A stretch of 64,000 nt of DNA from Streptomyces liliifuscus (GCF_016598615.1 NZ_CP066832.1:62001-126000); one strand, 5' to 3'; positions 7,415 to 15,384 are shown, counted from the first letter of the stretch. Notes: generated by a model not told the origin, from the letters alone. A program made the numbers and translations.

Positions 7415-8197
7415 ATGAGCACACTGCGCATCTCGCAGCTGGCCGAACGCTCCGGCGTACCGGCCTCCACGCTGCGGTTCTACGAGACGGCCGGGCTGCT
7501 GCCCGCCGAGCGGACGTCGTCCGGGTACCGCCAGTACGGGCCGGACGCGGTGGAGCGGCTGGCGTTCATCTCCTCCGCGAAGCTGCTGGGGCTGGCGCTG
7601 GAGGACATCCGCGACCTGCTCGACGTACGAGACGCGGGGGTGTGCGCTGCGGTGCGGGCGCGGATGGTGCCGCTGGTTGCCGACCGGATCGCGGACGCGG
7701 ACCGCCGCTCGGCCGAGCTGGCGGCGTTCTCCGCCCGCCTCGCCGAGGTTCACCGGCAGTTGTCCGGGCCGGCGCCGTCCGGTGGGTGCGACCCGGACTG
7801 CGGCTGCACCACCACCGCCGACGAGGAGCCCCCGGCGCCGGGGCCGGTGATGGTCGAACTCTCCGCCCGTCCCCAGGGCGCGGCCGATGGACCATGGCGC
7901 GAGGCGCCGGTGGCCTGCACGCTCGGCGGCGCCGAGCTCGGCGAGCGCACCGCCCAGTGGCAGGCGCTGGTCGCTCAGGCCACCAGCCGCGAAGAGATCA
8001 CCGACGGAATCCGCCTGACCTATCCCAGCACCCCGGAGCTGGCCGCGGAACTCGCGGCCCTCTCGGCGGCCGAGCAGGACTGCTGCGCGTTCTTCGACTT
8101 CACCCTGGGCCTGGCCCCCGGCCGCCTGACGCTGACGGTGCGCGCGCCCGAAGCCGCGCGTTCCCTGCTCGCCGACCTGTTCGGAGCCACCGTATGA
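7415..8197 (+). CDS. MerR-family metal regulator with C-terminal accessory domain
   Basis: A 260-residue activator, about twice normal MerR length. Residues 3-70 form the winged helix (ASTLRFYETAGLLP, SGYRQYG). Cys77 occupies the position that is cysteine in divalent-metal MerR sensors, and a CDPDCGC cluster (125-131) follows the dimer helix. Residues 150-260 form an extra domain seen in actinobacterial MerR-like proteins, containing EQDCCAFFDF. It probably senses Hg(II) or another thiophilic ion, since a MerF-like carrier overlaps its stop by 4 bases. No clear Shine-Dalgarno is seen, consistent with the leaderless promoter. Confidence 0.8.
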   Translation: MSTLRISQLAERSGVPASTLRFYETAGLLPAERTSSGYRQYGPDAVERLAFISSAKLLGLALEDIRDLLDVRDAGVCAAVRARMVPLVADRIADADRRSAELAAFSARLAEVHRQLSGPAPSGGCDPDCGCTTTADEEPPAPGPVMVELSARPQGAADGPWREAPVACTLGGAELGERTAQWQALVAQATSREEITDGIRLTYPSTPELAAELAALSAAEQDCCAFFDFTLGLAPGRLTLTVRAPEAARSLLADLFGATV

Positions 8198-8505
8198 ACC
8201 CCGAGACGAAGTCCTCCGGCAAGTCCCTCCTCGGCGTGGGCGCGCTCGGCGTACTGGCCTGCGCGGCCTGCTGCATCGGCCCGATCCTGGCCTTCCTCGG
8301 CGGGCTCGGAGTGCTCTCCGCCGTCGGCGCCCTGTGGGTTCCCGCGCTGGCCGCCGTCACCGTTCTCGCCCTTGGCGCCACGGCATGGGTGCTGCACCGG
8401 CGCCGCAAGGCTGCCGCGTGCATGACCGCGCCGGGGCCCGTCGACCTGGGCCTGCCCACCCCGCCGCCCGCAGACGGACACGGACACGCCCGCTTGCCAC
8501 AATGA
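8194..8505 (+). CDS. MerF/MerT-like mercuric ion membrane carrier
   Basis: A 103-residue protein with two membrane helices. The first contains ACAACCIGPIL, resembling the vicinal-cysteine uptake motif of MerT/MerF. The loop after helix two reads RRRKAAACM, matching the place of the second Cys pair of MerF (RKRQADACC) but with one Cys. A His-rich tail (DGHGHA) follows. MerF moves Hg(II) to cytosolic MerA; no merA is in this window. It overlaps the regulator gene by 4 bases (ATGA). The family call is good; the ion is inferred. Confidence 0.72.
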   Translation: MNPETKSSGKSLLGVGALGVLACAACCIGPILAFLGGLGVLSAVGALWVPALAAVTVLALGATAWVLHRRRKAAACMTAPGPVDLGLPTPPPADGHGHARLPQ

Positions 8506-8566
8506 GCCGGGCCCCGGGCAGGGCCGCCACACGATCAGCACGCATGCACAGCAAGGGGTCATCAGG

Positions 8567-9553
8567 GTGTCGCAGGAATCGCAGGGTCTGGTCGCGCGCA
8601 TGGAGCACCACCAGATCCCGATCTACCTCGGCGCCATGGCCCTGGGCGCATTCCTCGGCTGGGCGGCGCCCTCAGCGGGGCCGGGCCTCGAGCACGCCAT
8701 CAATCCCGTCCTGGGGGCGCTGCTGTTCGTGACCTTCCTCCAGGTCCCGGCCGGTGACCTGCTCCGGTCCCTGCGCGACGGCCGGTTCCTGTCCGCGGCC
8801 CTGGTCGTGAACTTCGTCGTCGTCCCCCTGGTCGTCGCTGCGATGTTCGCCTTCCTCCCCGTAGACCAGGCCCTTCGCATCGGTGTCCTGCTGGTGCTGC
8901 TGTGCCCGTGCGTGGACTACGTCATCGTCTTCTCCGGCCTGGCCGACGGCGACAGCCGCCGGCTCCTGGCCGCGACCCCGCTCCTGCTGGTCGCCCAGAT
9001 GCTGCTCCTGCCGGGACTGCTGTACCTGTTCATGGGGCCCGGCCTGGCCGACATCGTCGAGGCCGGCCCGTTCCTGGAAGCCTTCCTCTTCCTCATCGTG
9101 ATCCCCCTCGCGCTGGCCTGGGCCCTCCAGGCGTGGGCGGCCCGCACAACGGCCGGACAGAAGGTGTCGGATGCGGCCACGACGACGATGGTGCCGCTGA
9201 TGGCCGCCACCCTCATCACCGTGGTCGCCTCCCAGGTCCCCAAGCTCGGCGGAAGTCTCGGCGACGTCGCGGCCGTCATCCCCTTCTACGCCGCGTTCCT
9301 CGTGGTCATGGCCTTCGCCGGACGCATCGTCGCCCGACTCTTCCGCCTCAAGGCGCCCGCAGCCCGCGCGATCGTGTTCACCGGAGCGACCCGCAACTCC
9401 CTGGTCGTGCTGCCCCTGGCCCTCGCCCTGCCCGACCAGCTCGCGGTCGCCGCGGTTGTCGTGGTCACCCAGACCCTGGTCGAGGTCATCGGCATGGTCG
9501 CCTACGTGCGCCTGGTCCCGCGCCTGGTGCCGGAGCCGGTCACGGTCGCGTGA
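8567..9553 (+). CDS. ACR3/BASS-family arsenite permease-like transporter
   Basis: A 328-residue protein with about ten membrane helices. The segment LLCPCVDYVIVFSGLADGD, with Cys113 and Cys115, corresponds to the conserved Cys-containing helix of ACR3 arsenite transporters; GATRNSLVVLPLALA matches the later conserved region. The GTG at 8567 has AAGGGG upstream; an ATG at 8600 (MEHHQIP) is an alternative. It lies 61 bases after the MerF-like gene on the same strand and may share the MerR promoter, which would place an arsenite pump under a MerR sensor. Confidence 0.8.
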   Translation: MSQESQGLVARMEHHQIPIYLGAMALGAFLGWAAPSAGPGLEHAINPVLGALLFVTFLQVPAGDLLRSLRDGRFLSAALVVNFVVVPLVVAAMFAFLPVDQALRIGVLLVLLCPCVDYVIVFSGLADGDSRRLLAATPLLLVAQMLLLPGLLYLFMGPGLADIVEAGPFLEAFLFLIVIPLALAWALQAWAARTTAGQKVSDAATTTMVPLMAATLITVVASQVPKLGGSLGDVAAVIPFYAAFLVVMAFAGRIVARLFRLKAPAARAIVFTGATRNSLVVLPLALALPDQLAVAAVVVVTQTLVEVIGMVAYVRLVPRLVPEPVTVA

Positions 9554-9938
9554 GGATGGTGCAGATCTCGCCTTCAGAGCAGGTATCGGGGTCGGTGGCG
9601 GCGGCCCGCCGGGCGAGCTCGCGCAGCGCGCTGCGGGTCTGGCGGAGTTCAGCCATGCGCTGCTCGATGTCCGCCAGCCGCTGATCGATGAGGCTCGTGA
9701 CCTGTCCGCACGGGGCCTGCCCGCTGTCGCGGATCTCCAGGACCGAGCGGATCTCGGCGAGCGTCAGGCCCGCGCCCTGGGCGTCGCGGATGAACGCCAG
9801 TCGGCTCACCGCCTCCGGCGCGTAGTCGCGGTACCCGCCGGTCGTACGGGGCGGGGCGGGTAGCAGCCGGGCCTGCTCGTAGAAGCGGATGGTCTTGGCC
9901 GTCACCTGGCCTGCCGCCGCGAGGTCACCGATGCGCAT
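9540..9938 (-). CDS. merR: MerR-family regulator, Hg/divalent type
   Basis: A 132-residue MerR protein with HTH residues 1-45 (TAKTIRFYEQARLLP), long dimer helix, and Cys77, Cys120 and Cys126. This resembles the three-cysteine Hg(II) site of MerR (82/117/126 in Tn501). It is divergent from the organomercurial lyase, with the shared operator at 9956-9987. Its 3' end overlaps the end of the ACR3-like gene by 14 bases (convergent). Confidence 0.85.
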   Translation of the reverse strand: MRIGDLAAAGQVTAKTIRFYEQARLLPAPPRTTGGYRDYAPEAVSRLAFIRDAQGAGLTLAEIRSVLEIRDSGQAPCGQVTSLIDQRLADIEQRMAELRQTRSALRELARRAAATDPDTCSEGEICTILTRP

Positions 9939-9955
9939 GGCTCCACGCTACGCCC

Positions 9956-9987
9956 TTGACCTTCCAGTGCACTGGAACGTCTACGGT
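9956..9987 (+). promoter_or_regulatory. MerR-type promoter/operator of merB
   Basis: TTGACC (9956-9961) and TACGGT (9982-9987) are separated by 20 bases containing the perfect 16-bp palindrome TTCCAGTGCACTGGAA (9962-9977). The merB start is 36 bases downstream with its own GAAGGA ribosome site, so this transcript has a leader. Confidence 0.8.
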
Positions 9988-10023
9988 CGGTGCACAAGCT
10001 CACCGACCTGGAAGGACAGCCGG

Positions 10024-10992
10024 ATGCGGATCACGATCCTCACGGTGCCCGAGTGCCCGAACGTGCCGGTCGTACGGGAGCGGATCACTCAGGCACTCGA
10101 CGGCCGTGCTGCCGTGATCGACCTGGTCGAGGTGTCCGAAGAGGGCGAGGCGGCCCGGTGGGGCATGACCGGTTCGCCCACCGTGCTCCTCGACGGCATC
10201 GACCCGTTCCGCATCCTTGATGCTCCGCCGTCGGTGTCGTGCCGCCTCTACCGTGACACGGATGGCCGCACCGACGGTGCGCCGAGCGTCCAGGCTCTCC
10301 GGGAAGCCAGCATGCCGCAGGCGGCCGAGGGGCAGGACTGCTGCGAGGCGACGGATCTTCTGGATCCGACCGGCCGGGCCGGGCGGGGCAGGCGTGCGCC
10401 CGCGGAGCGCGGCCTGCGGCTGGTCCAGCAGGCGGTCCTGCGGCACTTCGCCACCACGGGCCGCGTGCCGGAGGCCGCCCTGCTCGAAGCGGTGGCGGCC
10501 CAAGCCGGGCGGAGCGCCGGCGAGGTCCTGGCGGAGCTGGACCACGAGGACTTCCTGACCCTCGACGCATCGGGCCGGATCAAGGCCGCCTACCCGTTCT
10601 CGGCAGCAGAGACCCGGCACCAGGTGCGGCTGGCCAACGGGGTGAGCGTGTCGTCGATGTGCGCGATCGACGCCCTGGGCATCTCCGCGATGCTCGGCCA
10701 GGACCTCACCGTCTCCTCCACCGACCCCGTCGACGCACAGCCGGTGACGGTCTCCTTCACAGGCGGCGCGGCGACGTGGGAGCCCGCCGAGGCGGTCGTA
10801 TTCGTCGGGCGCCGCGAGGGCGAAGGCCCGGCCGCCGCGGTGTGCTGCGACGCCCTCAACTTCTTCGCCAGCCAGGGCTCGGCCGAGCAATGGCAGTCGA
10901 CGCACCCCGAGGTGCGCGGTGAGATCGTCAGCCAGGCCCGCGCCACCCGGATCGGGCAGCAGACGTTCGGCCCGCTCCTCCAGAACGGCTGA
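10024..10992 (+). CDS. merB: Organomercurial lyase fused to an N-terminal thioredoxin-like domain
   Basis: A 322-residue fusion. Residues 1-95 are a small thioredoxin-like domain (ILTVPECPNVPVVRERI; TGSPTVLLDGIDPF) with Cys11 but no CxxC. Residues 128-190 are the winged-helix module of alkylmercury lyases. Residues 190-322 form the catalytic domain: SMCAIDALGI supplies Cys213 and Asp216, and AVCCDALNFF supplies Cys274/Cys275, matching the catalytic Cys96, Asp99 and Cys159 of plasmid R831b MerB. It cleaves C-Hg bonds by protonolysis, leaving Hg(II). The fused domain resembles the stand-alone protein at 52006. No mercuric reductase gene is visible in the window. Confidence 0.88.
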   Translation: MRITILTVPECPNVPVVRERITQALDGRAAVIDLVEVSEEGEAARWGMTGSPTVLLDGIDPFRILDAPPSVSCRLYRDTDGRTDGAPSVQALREASMPQAAEGQDCCEATDLLDPTGRAGRGRRAPAERGLRLVQQAVLRHFATTGRVPEAALLEAVAAQAGRSAGEVLAELDHEDFLTLDASGRIKAAYPFSAAETRHQVRLANGVSVSSMCAIDALGISAMLGQDLTVSSTDPVDAQPVTVSFTGGAATWEPAEAVVFVGRREGEGPAAAVCCDALNFFASQGSAEQWQSTHPEVRGEIVSQARATRIGQQTFGPLLQNG

Positions 10993-11091
10993 CCGCACAA
11001 CCGTGGCAGCCGCCGCCGTTACGCCCGGCCTGGAGCGGGCATCATTGCCACCCGGCCGACTCGTCGAGGACAGGCCCAGAGCTGGCAGGCC

Positions 11092-11658
11092 ATGATGAAC
11101 GCGAGCGCGATGGACCGGCAGGCCGTGTACGAGGACTACGAACGAACCCGTCGCACCTTCCACCAACTGCTGGACTCCGCCTCCACGGCGGACCTCGCCC
11201 GGCCCACCCGCGGCACCAAGTGGACCAACGGGCAGCTGCTGTGGCACATGCTCTTCGGCTACATCGTCGTCCGGGCCCTGCTGGTCCTGGTCCGTGTCTT
11301 CGGGCGGCTCCCACGCGGCGTCGGCAAGGCGTTCGCCCGGCTGCTGAACGCGGGAACCGTGCCGTTCGACTGGGTCAACTACGCAGGTCCACTTGGGGCC
11401 GTGAAGGTCTTCGGCCCGCGCCGGATGGCCGTCGCCTTCGATCGGGTCCTCGACTCCCTCCAGCGCCGGCTGGCCGCCGAGTCCGACGCCGACCTGGCCC
11501 GCGGGATGCACTACCCCGTCCGGTGGGACCCCTTCTTCAAGGACTTCATGACGCTCGCGGACATCTACCGCTACCCGACGCAGCACTTCGACTTCCACCA
11601 CCGCCAGCTCACCCTGGACAGCGACGACGGGCGTGGCGGGAAGCCTGAGGTCAGCTGA
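11092..11658 (+). CDS. DinB-like four-helix metal-binding protein
   Basis: A 188-residue protein with DinB/YfiT-type signatures: GTKWTNGQLLWHMLFGY near residue 45 and a C-terminal PTQHFDFHHRQL, together offering the three-histidine metal site of the superfamily. Actinobacterial members include mycothiol-dependent S-transferases, but no substrate can be assigned. The start is uncertain among 11092, 11095 and 11110 (MDRQAV). It converges with arsN, overlapping by 8 bases. Confidence 0.65.
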   Translation: MMNASAMDRQAVYEDYERTRRTFHQLLDSASTADLARPTRGTKWTNGQLLWHMLFGYIVVRALLVLVRVFGRLPRGVGKAFARLLNAGTVPFDWVNYAGPLGAVKVFGPRRMAVAFDRVLDSLQRRLAAESDADLARGMHYPVRWDPFFKDFMTLADIYRYPTQHFDFHHRQLTLDSDDGRGGKPEVS

Positions 11659-12145
11659 TCTTCGGGCTGCGGCGCTCCAGCAGGACCACGTCGCGCCACA
11701 CGCCGTGGTGGCGGCCGATGCGCTCGCGGGTACCGATGACACGGAACCCGGCACGCGCGTGGACGGCGAGGCTCGCCTTGTTCTCGGGGAAGATCCCGGA
11801 CTGGATCGTCCAGATCCCCGCGGCCTCGGTCGACTCCACCAGGGCCTCAAGCAGCCGACCGGCGACGCCGCGGCCGCGGGCGACGGGGTGGACGTAGACG
11901 GAGTGCTCGACGACGCCCGCGTACGCGCACCGGTCGGAGACCTTGGCGGCCGCGATCCAGCCCAGCAGCTTCCCGTCGGCGCCGGCCGCGGCGAAGCGGT
12001 GGGCAGGCAGCTTGGCGGCGTCGAACTCCGCCCAGGTCGGGGCGGTGGTCTCGAAGGTGGCGTTGCCCTCGTCGATCCCGGCCTGGTAGATCGCCAGGAC
12101 CTCATCCGCATACGCGCCGGTCAGCGCGGTGACGGCCAGGGTCAT
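11651..12145 (-). CDS. arsN: ArsN-type GNAT N-acetyltransferase
   Basis: A 164-residue GNAT protein closest in pattern to phosphinothricin/arsinothricin N-acetyltransferases: IYQAGIDEGNATFETTAPTW at the N-terminus and the acetyl-CoA loop VARGRGVAGRLL. Known ArsN1 enzymes acetylate the alpha-amino group of arsinothricin, an organoarsenical antibiotic. Its ATG overlaps the arsR stop by 4 bases, so it is expressed with the As sensor. Together with ArsI nearby this suggests organoarsenical resistance; activity on phosphinothricin is an alternative. Confidence 0.8.
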   Translation of the reverse strand: MTLAVTALTGAYADEVLAIYQAGIDEGNATFETTAPTWAEFDAAKLPAHRFAAAGADGKLLGWIAAAKVSDRCAYAGVVEHSVYVHPVARGRGVAGRLLEALVESTEAAGIWTIQSGIFPENKASLAVHARAGFRVIGTRERIGRHHGVWRDVVLLERRSPKIS

Positions 12146-12504
12146 GCGCCGGCCGCGCGGGTGAGGAGCTGGCCCATGGCGGCGAGCACGGACGGCTCGA
12201 CGCGGTAGTACACCCAGGTGCCGCGCCGCTCGGAGGACAGCAGGCCAGCCTCGCGGAGCTTCTTCAGGTGGTGGGAGACGGTGGGCTGGGAGACGCCGAC
12301 GTCGGAGATGTCGCACACGCACGCCTCCCCGCCCTCATGGGACGCGACCAGGGAGAACAGGCGCAGCCGCACCGGGTCGCCGAGCGCCTTGAACATAACC
12401 GCGGTCCGCTCGGCCTCCTCAGCCGTCAGCGGCCGCTCCGACAGCGGCGGGCAGCACGGCACCACGGTCTCCGGCTCCAGCAGCGGCAACACCTTCGTAG
12501 TCAT
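12142..12504 (-). CDS. arsR: ArsR repressor with Cys-x-Cys site
   Basis: A 120-residue ArsR. The HTH contains VSQPTVSHHLKKLREAGLL, and Cys62/Cys64 in ACVCDI form the classical As(III)/Sb(III) site; an extra PCCPP lies near the N-terminus. It is divergent from the flavoprotein at 12618 and upstream of arsN, and likely represses both through the repeat at 12526-12555. Confidence 0.92.
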   Translation of the reverse strand: MTTKVLPLLEPETVVPCCPPLSERPLTAEEAERTAVMFKALGDPVRLRLFSLVASHEGGEACVCDISDVGVSQPTVSHHLKKLREAGLLSSERRGTWVYYRVEPSVLAAMGQLLTRAAGA

Positions 12505-12525
12505 GCCCCCATCATCCCGGCAACT

Positions 12526-12555
12526 TCGATGAATGTCTATGTTGACGAACGTCGA
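12526..12555. promoter_or_regulatory. Putative ArsR operator between arsR and the flavoprotein gene
   Basis: The 113-base divergent gap contains an imperfect inverted repeat bounded by TCGATGAATGTC and GACGAACGTCGA. The TCGA ends and the GTC/GAC blocks pair; the middle is degenerate. It is positioned to control both directions. Confidence 0.45.
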
Positions 12556-12617
12556 TATGTGGTGTCACGCTGGACCCAGGACATCGACACTTGTCGAATC
12601 AATGGGGGAGCCCCGTC

Positions 12618-13994
12618 GTGAACGCATCCACCGCAGACCTGCCCATCGTCGTGATCGGCGCCGGCCCCATCGGCCTGGCAGCAGCCGCCCGCCTCATCGA
12701 GCGGGACATCCAGCCCCTGGTCCTGGAAGCCGGACCCGCCGCGGCGACGGCGGTGCGCGCCTGGTCGCACGTGCGGCTGTTCTCCCCCTGGTCCGAGGTC
12801 GTCGATCCCGCCGCCGAGAAGCTCCTGGCCCCCACCGGCTGGGTCCGCCCCGACGGCGCCACCTACCCGTCCGGCGGGGACTGGGCCGGCCTCTATCTCC
12901 AGCCGCTGGCTGACGTCCTGGGCGACAAGGTGCGCTACAACGCCACTGTCACGGGCGTCTCCCGCAGCGGCCGCGACCGCATCGTCGACGCCGACCGCGA
13001 GGACCAGCCCTTCGTCATCCACTACACCGGCCCCCACGGAGCGGAGGAGCGGATCCACGCCCGCACCGTGATCGACGCCTCGGGCACCTGGTCCACCCCC
13101 AGCCCGGCCGGCGGCAGCGGCCTGCCCGCCCTCGGCGAGAAGGCCGCAGCAGCCGACCGGATCTCCTACCGGATCCCGGACCTGGCCGACCCGGCCCTCC
13201 GCGCCCGGTACGCGGGCAAGCGCACCGCCGTCATCGGCTCCGGCGCCTCCGCCTTCACCGCGCTGGCCTACCTCGCCGACCTGGCGAAGGCCGACGACGG
13301 CACCGGCACACACGCCACGTGGATCCTGCGCCGGGGGATCTCCGGCTCCACCTTCGGCGGCGGCGAAGCCGACCAGCTCCCCGCCCGCGGCGCCCTCGGC
13401 CTCGCCGCGAAGGCCGCCGTCGACGACGGCTACGCCGACGCGGTCACGGGCTTCCGCACCGACGCCGTCGAACGCGACACCGACGGCCGCCTGGTCCTCG
13501 TCGGCGAGGACGGCTGCCGCCTCGATGCGGTCGACGAGGTCATCGTCCTCACCGGCCTGCGACCCGACCTCACCTTCCTCGACGAGCTCCGCCTCGGCCT
13601 GGACGAGCGCCTCCAGGCCCCGACCGCGCTCGCACCGCTGATCGACCCCAACCAGCACTCCTGCGGCACCGTCTACCCGCACGGCGCGGGCGAGCTCTCC
13701 CACCCGGAGAAGGACGTCTATCTGGTCGGCATGAAGTCTTACGGCCGCGCCCCCACATTCCTCGCGATGACCGGCTACGAGCAGGTCCGCTCCATCACCG
13801 CCGCCCTCGCAGGCGACCGCGAGGCCGCCGAGCGCGTCGAACTGACTCTGCCGGAGACGGGCGTGTGCGGGGGCGCGGGCCTGTTCGACGACCCCGAGGC
13901 CACCCAGAGCACCGAAGGCGGCGGATGCTGCGCCGCCCCGGCCACTCTGCAGATCGGCATCGGCGCCCCTGCAACCGCGTCCGGCAGCTGCTGA
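12618..13994 (+). CDS. FAD/NAD(P)-binding oxidoreductase of the organoarsenical unit
   Basis: A 458-residue flavoprotein. FAD motif VVIGAGPIGLAAAARLIERD lies at the N-terminus, a second Rossmann motif AVIGSGASAFTALAYL near the middle, and VLTGLRPDLTFLDEL late. The tail has GVCGGAG and GGGCCAAP cysteine clusters that could bind a soft metal(loid). The GTG at 12618 has GGGGGAG upstream; an upstream TTG is less likely. It is adjacent to arsI (28-base gap) and divergent from arsR/arsN. The class is related to flavin monooxygenases; the substrate is unknown, with oxidation of a trivalent organoarsenical a context-based guess. Confidence 0.75.
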   Translation: MNASTADLPIVVIGAGPIGLAAAARLIERDIQPLVLEAGPAAATAVRAWSHVRLFSPWSEVVDPAAEKLLAPTGWVRPDGATYPSGGDWAGLYLQPLADVLGDKVRYNATVTGVSRSGRDRIVDADREDQPFVIHYTGPHGAEERIHARTVIDASGTWSTPSPAGGSGLPALGEKAAAADRISYRIPDLADPALRARYAGKRTAVIGSGASAFTALAYLADLAKADDGTGTHATWILRRGISGSTFGGGEADQLPARGALGLAAKAAVDDGYADAVTGFRTDAVERDTDGRLVLVGEDGCRLDAVDEVIVLTGLRPDLTFLDELRLGLDERLQAPTALAPLIDPNQHSCGTVYPHGAGELSHPEKDVYLVGMKSYGRAPTFLAMTGYEQVRSITAALAGDREAAERVELTLPETGVCGGAGLFDDPEATQSTEGGGCCAAPATLQIGIGAPATASGSC

Positions 13995-14022
13995 ACTCCC
14001 CACCCCACCAAGGAGGTTCGCC

Positions 14023-14487
14023 ATGTCCCGCGTACAGCTCGCCCTGCGCGTCCCCGATCTCGATGCGTCCGTCGCTTTCTACAGCAAGCTGTTCGGCACC
14101 GAGCCCGCCAAACTCCGCGACGGCTACGCCAACTTCGCCATCACCGAGCCCCCGCTCAAGCTCGTCCTCATCGAAGGCAGCGCAGGCGAGGCAACGCGCA
14201 TGGACCACCTCGGCGTTGAGGTCGAGAGGACCGAAGAGGTCTACGCCGCCACCGCACGCCTGGGCGAGGCCGGCCTGGCCACCGACGTGGAGAACGACAC
14301 CACCTGCTGCTACGCCCTCCAGGACAAGGTCTGGGTTCACGGCCCCGGCCAGGAACCCTGGGAGGTGTACGCCGTCAAGGCCGACGCCGACTCCCTCGCC
14401 AAGCAGCAGGGCAGCACCTGCTGCACAGGCGCGGCCGAGTCCGACACCGACGCGAAGGAACCGGTCGCTGCGGGCGGCTGCTGCTGA
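14023..14487 (+). CDS. arsI: ArsI/CadI-type C-As lyase (VOC dioxygenase)
   Basis: A 154-residue vicinal-oxygen-chelate protein. Fe(II) ligand candidates are Gln5, His62 (DHLGVEV) and Glu114 (WEVY). The vicinal Cys95/Cys96 in NDTTCCYA match the pair needed for trivalent organoarsenical binding in characterised ArsI. The sequence closely follows the mycobacterial CadI pattern (MSRVQLAL, YANFAI, PPLKLVL). ArsI uses O2 to remove organic groups from trivalent methyl or aryl arsenicals. Additional CC pairs sit in the tail. It has a perfect AAGGAGG ribosome site and follows the flavoprotein gene. Confidence 0.9.
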   Translation: MSRVQLALRVPDLDASVAFYSKLFGTEPAKLRDGYANFAITEPPLKLVLIEGSAGEATRMDHLGVEVERTEEVYAATARLGEAGLATDVENDTTCCYALQDKVWVHGPGQEPWEVYAVKADADSLAKQQGSTCCTGAAESDTDAKEPVAAGGCC

Positions 14488-14515
14488 CCCGCCGATGACC
14501 GACCTCCACACCAGC

Positions 14516-14552
14516 GGGGCCGTGACCGGGACGGGGGACCGGTCACGGCCCC
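14516..14552 (+). terminator. Strong hairpin after arsI
   Basis: A perfect 14-bp stem (GGGGCCGTGACCGG paired with CCGGTCACGGCCCC) with a 9-base loop lies 29 bases after the arsI stop. No U-tract follows, as is common in actinomycetes. Confidence 0.75.
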
Positions 14553-14585
14553 GGCGCACAGGGCGCTGCCAGCGCCCTGTGCGCC
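14553..14585. terminator. Second tandem hairpin
   Basis: A perfect 15-bp stem (GGCGCACAGGGCGCT / AGCGCCCTGTGCGCC) with a 3-base loop abuts the previous hairpin. Confidence 0.7.
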
Positions 14586-14617
14586 ACCCAGATCGCCCGC
14601 TGGGGAATCGCCTGCTT

Positions 14618-14740
14618 GCGGACGCCCGAACAGCAGCGCAGCCAACTCGCAGTCAGCCCGCCGAGCTGAACACAAAGACTTGACAGGGAGACCTGCGCCT
14701 GCGGGCATTGCCAGAAACTCGGTGGCACCCCCGTGATGTG
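14618..14740 (+). repeat. Copy A of a diverged repeat shared with 32820-32945
   Basis: From GACGCCCGAACA through CCGCCGAGCTGAACACAA and GACTTGACAGGGA into the truncated GFA frame (HCQKL), this stretch aligns with the region before the second truncated GFA gene, including the same in-frame TGA. The shared boundary suggests that both GFA fragments derive from one rearranged ancestor. Confidence 0.6.
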
Positions 14741-15013
14741 GTGGGTGGGCTTCGAGACGGTCACCTGGACCGGCGAGAGCGAGCCGACCTGGTACGAGAC
14801 CTTCGAAGGCGAGGCGAAGCGCGGCTTCTGCCCGACCTGTGGCAGCCGCGTCGCGGCGATCGACAGCGACATCCCGGAGATCGGCATCAACGTCACCGCC
14901 CTTGACAACACCAGAGCGGCACTGGCCTTGTGCCCATTCACGCGTCCTTCCGCGGCAACGCCGTGCACTGGCTGCCCCCGGTGCCGGAGACCGGGCACAG
15001 CGCAACCGGTTGA
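14691..15013 (+). pseudogene. Truncated, frameshifted GFA-family (zinc) protein remnant
   Basis: The frame from 14670 lacks a start codon before the first GFA motif: CACGHCQKLGGTPVMWW, then RGFCPTCGSR around 14820-14850, matching the zinc-cysteine pattern of the glutathione-dependent formaldehyde-activating (GFA) superfamily. Homology continues as GINVTALDN, then switches frame near 14909 to HASFRGNAVHWLPPVPETGHS, ending at TGA 15011. Loss of the N-terminus plus the frame switch make it a pseudogene. Confidence 0.7.
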
Positions 15014-15384
15014 CCGCCCGTCCGCTGGTCGGCGACTTCACCCGCACCCTCGATGGTCCCGGCCGACGCCGGGCAGCCGACGACGCCGTACGCGCTGCAG
15101 GACGACGGAGTGGTGCTCATGCGCGCCTTCTGGACGGAGCCTCCCAGGCGCGGCAGCTCGTAATGAGCTCCTTCCGCAAGGACCTGGCGCTGGCGCGGCG
15201 CTGATGCTGCTCGCCCTCATCTCGCACACGGGCACCGAACAGGCGAACAACGCTGCGCTCCGGCACGCCAACGGCAGCACCGGTCGCCTAAACAACTCAC
15301 CCCCGGGCAAGGGTGAGTTCAGCAGGCTGACGGCGAGGGGGCCGTGTGTCAACACGGCGACATCCGACTCGGTAGCGAGTTCGG
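15014..15384. other. Non-coding / degenerate stretch
   Basis: No supported gene. A short open frame (about 15053-15160, PTTPYALQDDGVVLMRAF) looks like debris of an unknown gene. The hairpin at 15294-15319 lies at its right end. Confidence 0.4.
15294..15319 (-). terminator. Hairpin downstream of the CDF-like gene
   Basis: A perfect 9-bp stem (AACTCACCC / GGGTGAGTT) with an 8-base loop lies about 65 bases past the stop of the minus-strand transporter at 15385. Confidence 0.6.
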
